Assembly (NCBI RefSeq): GCF_013870575.1
Contig: NZ_JACBXB010000002.1
Location: 1 to 63,341, forward strand
Length of the DNA: 63,341 nt
Origin: Pseudonocardia pini
GTDB lineage: Bacteria > Actinomycetota > Actinomycetes > Mycobacteriales > Pseudonocardiaceae
Direction of reading: 5' to 3'
Part shown: in pieces, positions 44,336-51,445 of the stretch
How positions within the stretch are numbered: position 1 is the stretch's first letter
Layout of the letters: each line of letters opens with the position of its first letter
The notes under the pieces: model-generated
Told to the model about the DNA's origin: nothing
The model's database searches: none
The model's input: the letters and a program-made list of their open reading frames with translations, nothing else
Made by a program: the position numbers and the translations under genes

Positions 44336-46326
44336 CCGGTCACCACACCCAGGAGAGCCTGGACCTGCTTTTCCAGATCCCGCAGCTCAGCGTCGATCTC
44401 AGCCAGCGGTCGAGGCGGGGTGTAGACGTAGAAGTGGCGGGTGAAGGGGATCTCGTAGCCAACCTTCGTTTTCTCGTTGTCGATCCAGGCGTCCGGGACG
44501 TGCGGGATGACCTCGCGCTGGAAGTACTCCTTGATGTCCTCGTCGAGCGGCACGTTCTCGTAGTCGCGCAAGTCCGGGTCGGGGAGGACCTCGCCCTTTG
44601 CCGTCTGCACCTCGCCCTCGGGGTCCGACACCGCGACCGCGCCCCACAGCGCCTTGACGATCCCCGCAGTCGTCGGCCACGGGACCTCGGCGCCCTTCGA
44701 GGCAGCGCGCAGGTCGTCGCCCGCGGCGGCCTTGGTCCACCACACCTTGCCGAGCAGCGGGCGCAGGGCCTCCACGAAGCCGTCGCGGTCGGCCCATTTC
44801 ACCAGGGGCTTTGCGTGCTGGAGGGCGAGCAGGGTGTCCTCGGTGATCTCGAAGCGCTGCTTGAGAGGGCGCTCGACGGTGATGCGGTGATAGCCGAAGT
44901 CTCGGGTGCCGAAGACCCTCACGCGGGCGTGGTCCGGGTCGTCCGGATTGTCGGCGATCTCCAGCGCGCGAGCGTAGACCTGCGTGATGTGGCCGATCTG
45001 GGCCTCGCTGATCTCCTTGCGCTTGTCCCCCAGAGACTTGCGCATCTTCTCCCACTGGTCTCGGGCGTCGAGCAGTATGACCTTCTTGCGCCGCGAGTCG
45101 TCCTTGCGGTTCGACAGGATCCAGAAGTACGTGGAGATGCCGGTGTTGTAGAACAGCTGGTCCGGCAGGGCTACGATGCCTTCGAGCAGGTCGTTCTCCA
45201 GGATCCACTGCCGGATTCGCGACTCCCCCGAGCCTGCGGCGCCGGTGAAGAGTGGCGAGCCGTTGAAGACGATCGCCAACCGCGAGCCCTTGCCATCCGC
45301 GGACTCCATCTTGGAAATCATGTGCTGCAGGAAGAGGAACGAGCCGTCGTTGATTCGCGGCAGGCCTGCGCCGAACCGGCCCGCGTGACCCAGCTCGGCC
45401 TCGGACTCGATGTCGTCCTTGACCTTCTTCCACTCCACACCGAAGGGCGGGTTGGCAAGCATGTAGTCGAACTTCACGTCCCCGTGGGCGGGCTCAGAGA
45501 AAGTGTTCGCGAACTCGACCTTGCCGGGGTTGCCGCTCATCAGCATGTCGGCCTGGCAGATAGCCCAGGACTCGCCGTTGACCTCCTGGCCGTACAGGTA
45601 GGTGTGCGCGTCGGGATTGATGCTCTTGATGTACTCGTCCGCCGCGGTGAGCATGCCACCCGTCCCGCACGCCGGGTCGAGGATGTTGATGACTTGGCCG
45701 GGACCCTTGACGTGCTCATCGTCCGGCCCGATCAACAGGCTGACCATCAGCCGGATGACTTCCCGCGGGGTGAAATGCTCACCGGCCGTCTCGTTCGAGT
45801 CCTCCGCGAACTTCCGGATGAGGTGCTCGAAGACGTAGCCCATGTCATGGTTCGACAAGTGCTCGAGGTCCTTCATCGCCGCGAACTTCCCGACGACCTG
45901 GTACAGCAGCTTGGAGCTTGCGAGCCGGGAGATCTGCTCGTCGAGCGAGAAGCGCGCCAGGATCTCGCGGACCGCAGGGTGGAACCCGTTCACGTAGTCA
46001 CGAAGGTTCTTCGCGACGTTGCTCGGGTCCGCGACGATCGTGCGGAAGTCCTGAGCCGAGGTGTTGTAGAAGCGCCGCCCAGCCACCTTCTCCAAGATGA
46101 TCGTCTTGTTGTTCATCTCCGGCAGCTCGGTATCCCGCTTGCGCACGGCGTCGCGAGTCGGCGCCATGACCGCGTCAAGCCGGCGCATCAGCGTGAACGG
46201 CAGGATGACACCGCCGTACTCGTGCCGCTTGTAGTCGCCGCGGAGCAGGTCGGCGACGGCCCAGATCTCGGCGGCCATGCGCGTGTGGGTGGGCCCGGAG
46301 CCGATGGGCTGCGTGGACGAGGTCAC
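44332..46326 (-). CDS. hsdM: Type I N6-adenine DNA methyltransferase subunit HsdM
   Basis: 664 residues. The N-terminal HsdM domain begins IGSGPTHTRMAAEIWAVADLLRG. The SAM-binding motif I is INILDPACGTGGMLTAADEY (about 214), and the catalytic motif IV is MLANPPFGVEW (about 291), the NPPF form expected for N6-adenine methylation. A C-terminal coiled segment IDAELRDLEKQVQALLG probably docks HsdS. All catalytic residues are present, so this is the active methyltransferase of the locus, and perhaps of more than one module in the island. A GTG start at 46326 overlaps the upstream stop (GTGA). Confidence 0.93.
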   Translation of the reverse strand: MTSSTQPIGSGPTHTRMAAEIWAVADLLRGDYKRHEYGGVILPFTLMRRLDAVMAPTRDAVRKRDTELPEMNNKTIILEKVAGRRFYNTSAQDFRTIVADPSNVAKNLRDYVNGFHPAVREILARFSLDEQISRLASSKLLYQVVGKFAAMKDLEHLSNHDMGYVFEHLIRKFAEDSNETAGEHFTPREVIRLMVSLLIGPDDEHVKGPGQVINILDPACGTGGMLTAADEYIKSINPDAHTYLYGQEVNGESWAICQADMLMSGNPGKVEFANTFSEPAHGDVKFDYMLANPPFGVEWKKVKDDIESEAELGHAGRFGAGLPRINDGSFLFLQHMISKMESADGKGSRLAIVFNGSPLFTGAAGSGESRIRQWILENDLLEGIVALPDQLFYNTGISTYFWILSNRKDDSRRKKVILLDARDQWEKMRKSLGDKRKEISEAQIGHITQVYARALEIADNPDDPDHARVRVFGTRDFGYHRITVERPLKQRFEITEDTLLALQHAKPLVKWADRDGFVEALRPLLGKVWWTKAAAGDDLRAASKGAEVPWPTTAGIVKALWGAVAVSDPEGEVQTAKGEVLPDPDLRDYENVPLDEDIKEYFQREVIPHVPDAWIDNEKTKVGYEIPFTRHFYVYTPPRPLAEIDAELRDLEKQVQALLGVVTG

Positions 46327-48005
46327 GTCGTTCTCTTCTCGTTCTTGGCTGTCTCGGTAGTCATGGTCTCGCGCCGCGTGACGGCGCTGGGATCGAGGGC
46401 ACCCGTAGTGAGCCCGTAGCTGGTCTGGGCGACAACCGCCTTGGTGACGGTCGCGAGCTGAGTCGCGACGCGGCCGAGTTCCAGGAGGTGCCGGTATGCC
46501 TCGCCGTACCTGCGCTGCTCAGCGATCGGCAGCCGAGGCACCCGACATCGCTTGACGTCATCGCGGGTCAAGGCACTCAAGGTGTTTCCGACGGGAGCGG
46601 CAAGCGCATCGACTCGTACGAACAGGGCGAAGAAGTAGGCATCGAGCCGGTCGGGGTCGAGCCCGAGCACCTGAGCGACGCCGCGGTCGTCATCCGGTGT
46701 CCCGGTGGCGACGACCGGCTCCCTGTTCATCGTCCGAAACAGAATGTCGCCTGCGCGCGGTTCCGCGTCGCGCGGCAGGAGGGTGAGTGCACGCGACCGT
46801 TCGAGCTCGGCGACCGTCACCACGTCGGCGAGAGGTGAGCCCGTCCGACCGAGTGGCTGGGGCAACGCCCGCCCGACATCGCCGTACAGCGCACGGAGCC
46901 GCTCGGTTGCGGCGGCGAGCTCGGCCGGGTCCGGCTCGACGGGCCTGCGAACGTAGCGGGACGGGAGGAGCGGAGTCTCGCCGTCGAGCAGCTCGATCGT
47001 CGGCACGAGCTGGGAGACCAGCGGATCGCGGCCATCGAGCAGCCGCTGCCAGACGGGGTACTCCAGAGGCACGTCCCGGATGTCGCCGAGACCGCTCAGC
47101 TCGATCATCGCGACGCCGCGGCCCGGTTCTCGATGCTCCAGGACCCATAGCTGAGTCGCACCTTCGCCGGACCGGGTCAGGCCGGCGGGGAGTGCGATCA
47201 CCGCGCTCAGCACGCCGGCCCGGACGAGCATGTCGCGGACGTGCCTGCCCGAGGGACGGACCGCCGCCACCGGCGACACCGCGACCACCGCCACACCGCG
47301 CGGGCTGAGAAAGGCGAGGCAGGCCTGTACCCAGGCAAGATCGGGATCGAGCGGATCGGGCAGACCGAAGCGCCACCGCGGATCGGCGGCCAGCTTGGTG
47401 GCAGGCCACGTCTTCTGCTGGGGCGGAGTGCAGACCACTGCTCGCGCCTGGCCCGCTACGTCTGTGAAGCGATCCTCCTCGAGGAATCGACCCACCCGCA
47501 GATCCACACCGCCGACGGCCCCGTTGACCAGCGACTCGCTGTGAGAGTCGGACACCTGACCCGCCAGCCGAGCCTGCGCACCGAAGCGCTCAGCGACGGC
47601 GCCGAGCAGCAGCCTGTCGACACATGCGGGATCGAGGACGACGGGGCTGTGCTCCGCTGAATCGTCAGCGTCGTCGAGCGGGGGAAGAACGGAAGCCATC
47701 ACTCGCGCGAGCACCTCAGGGGCCGTGAGGTCGGACAGATCTCGGTCGATGCCTGGGCCGGCGTCTCGGAGGAGCTGAGTCCCGGTGCTTGTGCGGCCCG
47801 ATGCCGCCAGTTGGTCGGCCTTCCCCGTGCCGACGAGCCATTTCTCCACCTGCTGCCAGGAGTAGAGCGTACCGCTCCCCGCGTCGCTGACCGGCTGCGG
47901 AAAGTCCGGGTAGCGCTTGCGCCAGTTGGCGACCGCGGCTCGACCGACCCCGGCGCGCCGGGCCACGGCTGCCGCCGTGACGAGGTCACGCTCCTCTAGG
48001 CTCAC
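46323..48005 (-). CDS. HTH / degenerate methyltransferase / HsdS-like protein
   Basis: 560 residues. (1) An N-terminal helix-turn-helix, TAAAVARRAGVGRAAVANWRK (about 8-28), with a wing-like GTLYSWQQVEKWL. (2) A type I methyltransferase-like fold whose motifs are broken: motif I reads VVLDPACVDRLLLG without the Gly-rich loop, and motif IV reads AVVCTPPQQ instead of NPPF/Y. (3) A C-terminal part like a target-recognition domain: AGDILFRTMN, TLSALTRDDVKRCRVPRLPIAEQRR. The protein probably no longer methylates but may bind DNA and the HsdM/S complex or regulate the operon. A GTG at 48005 lies a few bases from a possible -10 (TACGTT), suggesting a leaderless mRNA; an ATG at 48053 is a possible alternative. 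First gene of the long operon. Confidence 0.7.
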   Translation of the reverse strand: MSLEERDLVTAAAVARRAGVGRAAVANWRKRYPDFPQPVSDAGSGTLYSWQQVEKWLVGTGKADQLAASGRTSTGTQLLRDAGPGIDRDLSDLTAPEVLARVMASVLPPLDDADDSAEHSPVVLDPACVDRLLLGAVAERFGAQARLAGQVSDSHSESLVNGAVGGVDLRVGRFLEEDRFTDVAGQARAVVCTPPQQKTWPATKLAADPRWRFGLPDPLDPDLAWVQACLAFLSPRGVAVVAVSPVAAVRPSGRHVRDMLVRAGVLSAVIALPAGLTRSGEGATQLWVLEHREPGRGVAMIELSGLGDIRDVPLEYPVWQRLLDGRDPLVSQLVPTIELLDGETPLLPSRYVRRPVEPDPAELAAATERLRALYGDVGRALPQPLGRTGSPLADVVTVAELERSRALTLLPRDAEPRAGDILFRTMNREPVVATGTPDDDRGVAQVLGLDPDRLDAYFFALFVRVDALAAPVGNTLSALTRDDVKRCRVPRLPIAEQRRYGEAYRHLLELGRVATQLATVTKAVVAQTSYGLTTGALDPSAVTRRETMTTETAKNEKRTT

Positions 48006-48265
48006 CACCCCAACGTAGCTCACGTTCACAGAATCGCGCAACTTTGTGAACATTGCTCGGGCGCTCACATCTGTGTACGCTCGTGCCTGCCGGGCTACCG
48101 CTCTGGCGCATTGGGCCCGGCGAGGCTGCGGCCCGCAACGCTTCTCGAGGCCGCAAAGCCTTGGCGGCTCCATCGCCGCGCCCGCCACCCGAAGCCCCGG
48201 GGCGACGGCTCCATCGGTCGGTTCGATCCCCCAAGGACGGCTCCCGCGTACCGAGAGGATCTGAG
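48006..48265. promoter_or_regulatory. Divergent promoter and operator upstream of the type I operon
   Basis: 260 bp between divergent genes. gttcaca (48024-48030) and tgtgaac (48045-48051) form an inverted repeat with 14-bp spacer. On the minus strand it overlaps a possible promoter, TTGCGC then TACGTT (48017-48012) with 18-bp spacing, placing the transcription start close to the GTG at 48005. The HTH protein encoded there may bind the site and repress its own operon. The remaining 200 bp show no gene. Confidence 0.5.
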
Positions 48266-48700
48266 ATGTCGAGTTCCGCCGAGCACGTCGTTCTCCCCGT
48301 CGAGGTCATCGGACGGTCGGACGACGCTTCTTCGAGCACCGTCGCTTCTGGTCAGCGGGCCGCGATCCTCGCTCTCGCGATCGCCACACCGGAGATCCAC
48401 CTCGACGCGGAATCGGTGGTCCTCACCTCGCACGCGGTGCAGCGGTACCGCGAGCGGGTGGAGGGGGTGCAGCAGCGGATCGCGGTCCGCCGTCTCCGGC
48501 ACCTGGTCAGCACCGCCGACTGGCAGCACCGGCCGCGGTCCTGGACCGAGATCGTGCTGCATCCCGACGTGGTTTACGGCTACAGCCCGGACCGGCCCGA
48601 CGTCTGCCTGCTCGTGCGAGGCACTGCATTGGTGACCGTGTTGTCGCGACGGTTCTTCGCTCAGGCGATCCCGCTCCCCCGGTCTCGTCGAGCCGGCTGA
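48266..48700 (+). CDS. Small unknown protein
   Basis: 144 residues, not recognised. After a Ser-rich N-terminus the conserved-looking core is VVLTSHAVQRYRERVEGVQQ, with RRLRHLVSTADW, then alternating strands LVRGTALVTVLSR. The pattern, a helix with His-x3-Arg-Tyr-x-Glu-Arg, then strands, recalls small toxin- or RNase-like folds, but there is not enough to assign one. The ATG at 48266 has an agagga ribosome binding site. It is divergent from the HTH/methyltransferase-like gene and shares its upstream region; a hairpin follows it. Confidence 0.6.
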   Translation: MSSSAEHVVLPVEVIGRSDDASSSTVASGQRAAILALAIATPEIHLDAESVVLTSHAVQRYRERVEGVQQRIAVRRLRHLVSTADWQHRPRSWTEIVLHPDVVYGYSPDRPDVCLLVRGTALVTVLSRRFFAQAIPLPRSRRAG

Positions 48701-48722
48701 CGCCGCTCGACCGGCTGGTCGG

Positions 48723-48755
48723 CGCCCCGAACGCCGGAGGGGTGGGTTCGGGGCG
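48723..48755 (+). terminator. Terminator after the small unknown gene
   Basis: A 10-bp perfect stem, cgccccgaac (48723-48732) with its complement at 48746-48755, and a 13-nt loop, 22 bp after the stop codon. Confidence 0.7.
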
Positions 48756-48840
48756 TCGGCCGCTCCTCAGAACTGACGATCTTCCGCGCTCCGGCTGACA
48801 CCGGACGAAATGACATCGATGTGACCTGCAGGAGGTTCTC

Positions 48841-49515
48841 ATGCCGACGCTGGACGAGTTGTCCGTGCCTATCGAAGTCCCCACCTGGGCCACCGGATAC
48901 GCGGTGCTCACCGTGGACTCCGACACCCTCGCCGTCTGGCAGGTGAGCCTGGACGGGCGACCCACCGGTGCGTGGATCACCCCGCTCGAGGAGCTGCGGG
49001 CCGAGCCGGACACGGCGCGGCGGCTGGCGAGCTGCATCGAGCGGCGGGCGATCGCGCGGTCGGACGTGTCCGGAGCGGACATGGTGCTGAGCGAGCTCAC
49101 CACCTGCGCCAAGCTCGACGACGGTTGGTGGCGCGGGCAGACCTTCGACGTCGCCGGCGCGTTCGGCGACGTGCTGGAGCGCCGCGCCGGCGTGGAACAC
49201 ACCATCGCAGCAGTGCGGGAGTCCGGTCGGAAGGTCACCGACGTCGACTGGCGTCGTGAACTCGACGGGTCCGCCGGCTCGATCGCGGAACTCCGCCGCC
49301 TGGCCAGGCTGGGGGTGCCCAGCGGATCGCCTGCGGTGTCCGACGCCCTCGCCGTCGTGGGAGTGCTCAGGTGGATCGCCGAGGTGTGGGAGGAGACCGA
49401 GCAGGTCAAGAACCGGCGCAGCTACGTCCACACCGCCTTGGGGCCGCCGGAGCCGCTGCCGACGCGCTGGCGGGACGCGGCTCTGACGGCCGACCGCACC
49501 CGGCTGCCGCTGTGA
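48841..49515 (+). CDS. DUF6218-like protein
   Basis: 224 residues. The N-terminal part is strand-rich (GYAVLTVDSDTLAVWQVSLDG) with PTGAWITPLEELR, and is followed by helices; the last 60 residues include LAVVGVLRWIAEVWEETEQVKNRR. I associate this with the actinobacterial DUF6218 family, from memory. No catalytic motif is seen. A strong AGGAGG ribosome binding site precedes the ATG. Its stop overlaps the start of the exonuclease gene (GTGA), so it is probably a partner of that enzyme. Confidence 0.5.
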   Translation: MPTLDELSVPIEVPTWATGYAVLTVDSDTLAVWQVSLDGRPTGAWITPLEELRAEPDTARRLASCIERRAIARSDVSGADMVLSELTTCAKLDDGWWRGQTFDVAGAFGDVLERRAGVEHTIAAVRESGRKVTDVDWRRELDGSAGSIAELRRLARLGVPSGSPAVSDALAVVGVLRWIAEVWEETEQVKNRRSYVHTALGPPEPLPTRWRDAALTADRTRLPL

Positions 49516-50747
49516 GCGCCCCCGGCTACGCGGTCGTCGACGTCGAGACGACCGGGATCCAGCCCGGCTTCCGCCACCGCATCGCCGAGATCGCGATCGT
49601 GCACCTCGACCCGTCGGGCGTGGTCACGGACTCGTGGGACACGCTCATCAATCCCGGACGGGACCTCGGGCCGCAGTGGATCCACGGGATCCGGGCCGCC
49701 GACGTCCGGCGGGCGCCGGTCTTCGCGGAGGTCGCGGGCGAGATCGCGGCGCGGCTGTCGGGGCGGGTCGTCGTCGCACACAACTGGGCCTTCGACGCCA
49801 TGCACCTGCGCGCCGAGTACCAGCGGCTCGGGCACGAGGTCCCGTTGCGCCGAGAGGCCGGGCTGTGCACCATGCGCGCCACCGGAGCGGCGATCCCGTG
49901 GACGCGTCGCTCGCTGGTCGAGTGCTGCGCGGCAGCGGGGCTGCCCGAGCGCGACTGGCACACCGCGGCGGCAGACGCGGCCGCGGCCGCTGACCTGCTG
50001 CGGTTCCTGCTCGCCGCCGCACCGCATGTCGTCCGCCTCAGCGAGGAGCAGCTCCGCACCGCGGCGTGGGGCTGGCCGCCCCTGAGTGGCCACCGAGCGC
50101 GTGCCGTTCATCGGACACCGTCCGGGACTACGCGACCGCACTTCCTCGCCCGTCTCGTCGACCGGATCCCACGGGCCGAGCGTCCCGAGACCGACGCCTA
50201 CCTGGCCATGCTGGACCGCGCTCTGCTCGACCGGCACCTCTCCGACACCGAGGCGGACGGGCTGCTCGACCTCGCCCACGACTTGGGCCTGCACAAGGCC
50301 GAGGTCGTCGAGGTGCACCACAGCTACCTGACCGCACTCGCCCAGGCGGCGTGGGACGACGGTGTCGTGACACCCGAAGAGCACGCGGACCTGGTCTCAG
50401 TCGCAGGCTTGCTCGATCTCGACGAGGACGCGGTGGACGTTGCGCTGCGGACGGCGCTGGACGAGTCGACGACCGCACCGGTGGTCTCCGTCGGCGGCCT
50501 CTACCTCGAGCCCGGAGACACCGTGGTCCTGACGGGAACGATGCGCCGGGGCCGACGGGAGATCACAGCGGACGCCGTCGCCGTCGGGCTCAGGATGACG
50601 AGCTGTGTGAGCCGGCAGACGACCGTCGTCGTGGCCGCGGATCCCGACTCGTTGTCCGGCAAGGCGCAGAAGGCTCGCGACCTGGGCGTCCCGGTCGTCA
50701 CCGAGGACGCCTTCCTCAGCCTTCTCGATTCGGTGCGGCATGGGTAA
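49512..50747 (+). CDS. DEDDh exonuclease / TerB-like / BRCT protein
   Basis: 411 residues in three parts. Residues 1-185 form a DnaQ-like 3'-5' exonuclease with all DEDDh acids: AVVDVETTG, HNWAFDAMHLR, and WHTAAADAAAAADLL carrying the His and last Asp. Residues about 225-320 form a TerB-like helical domain (LLDRHLSDTEADGLLDLAHD, WDDGVVTPEEHADL). Residues about 335-411 form a BRCT domain (VVLTGTMRRGRREI, VVAADPDSLSGKAQKARDLG, VPVVTEDAFLSLL) of the kind that ends bacterial DNA ligases. It is cytosolic. Likely trims or senses DNA ends or RNA; its substrate is unknown. Coupled to the genes on both sides. Confidence 0.8.
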   Translation: MSAPGYAVVDVETTGIQPGFRHRIAEIAIVHLDPSGVVTDSWDTLINPGRDLGPQWIHGIRAADVRRAPVFAEVAGEIAARLSGRVVVAHNWAFDAMHLRAEYQRLGHEVPLRREAGLCTMRATGAAIPWTRRSLVECCAAAGLPERDWHTAAADAAAAADLLRFLLAAAPHVVRLSEEQLRTAAWGWPPLSGHRARAVHRTPSGTTRPHFLARLVDRIPRAERPETDAYLAMLDRALLDRHLSDTEADGLLDLAHDLGLHKAEVVEVHHSYLTALAQAAWDDGVVTPEEHADLVSVAGLLDLDEDAVDVALRTALDESTTAPVVSVGGLYLEPGDTVVLTGTMRRGRREITADAVAVGLRMTSCVSRQTTVVVAADPDSLSGKAQKARDLGVPVVTEDAFLSLLDSVRHG

Positions 50748-51339
50748 GCCGGATCAGCCGCGAAACGACGACGGGACGTGGCGCAAACGCGGCGTCACGT
50801 TCACCGTTGCCATCTCGATCGGGCTGGGCATGGCCTATTTCGGGACGACGGGTGGAGTGTCGACGGCGGCTCGGCCCGCCAGCTCCACCTCAGTGAAGGC
50901 CAAGGACCGGAGCTTCGCCAAGGTCGTCACCAGGCTGGAGAAGCAGGGCCGAGCGATCCGGCGACTCGACGAGGCCTTCGACCAGGACTGCGCGAGGCAG
51001 TCCTACGGCCAGGTGCAGGACTACCTCCGAGCGAATCCCTGCGAGGGACTCGGACGGGCGCTGTTCGAGATCACAGAGGCCGGGATCACCGTCGTCGTCG
51101 CCGTCGCGGTGGTCGACATGGCCGATGAGAACGACGCCCGGGAGCTGCACCGGCTCCTCGACACCCACGGCACCGGCAACATCACGGAGCTCCGCGGTAC
51201 GCGCCGGGTCACGTGGACCGGCGAGCAGTACGCGTCCGGACGCCACGAGACGACGGTCGTGAACGCCCAGGCGGAGCCCACCGGCCGAACCGCCGCCGCG
51301 GTTCGCCTGGCTTCCAGCCTCGCGGACAGCCTGGTGTGA
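50740..51339 (+). CDS. Membrane-anchored unknown protein
   Basis: 199 residues. A charged N-terminus (KPDQPRNDDGTWRKRG) leads to one hydrophobic segment VTFTVAISIGLGMAYFGTT at about 19-37, either a signal anchor or an uncleaved signal. The rest contains two Cys (DQDCARQSYG and ANPCEGLG) that could form a disulphide outside the membrane, and a strand ITVVVAVAVVDMADE. It overlaps the exonuclease gene by 8 bases. Not recognised; could be a surface component of the same small operon. Confidence 0.55.
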   Translation: MGKPDQPRNDDGTWRKRGVTFTVAISIGLGMAYFGTTGGVSTAARPASSTSVKAKDRSFAKVVTRLEKQGRAIRRLDEAFDQDCARQSYGQVQDYLRANPCEGLGRALFEITEAGITVVVAVAVVDMADENDARELHRLLDTHGTGNITELRGTRRVTWTGEQYASGRHETTVVNAQAEPTGRTAAAVRLASSLADSLV

Positions 51340-51394
51340 CGAAACACCGCGACACCCGCCGCCATCACCCGATCGTGAGCCCCCATGAGCGTTG

Positions 51395-51408
51395 GGTGAC
51401 CGATCACC
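51395..51408. promoter_or_regulatory. Short palindrome before the ATPase operon
   Basis: ggtga-ccga-tcacc, a 5-bp stem, 37 bp before the ATPase start and partly matched by an inverted sequence near 51364. Either an operator or the end of the preceding transcript. Confidence 0.3.
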
Positions 51409-51445
51409 GCTAGCGTTCTCGAAGCACGACCATCCGGGGGGATGT

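Noticed and set aside
46323-48005. A second active N6-adenine methyltransferase
   Set aside because: Motif I lacks the glycine loop and motif IV lacks the NPPF/Y core, so catalysis is unlikely.
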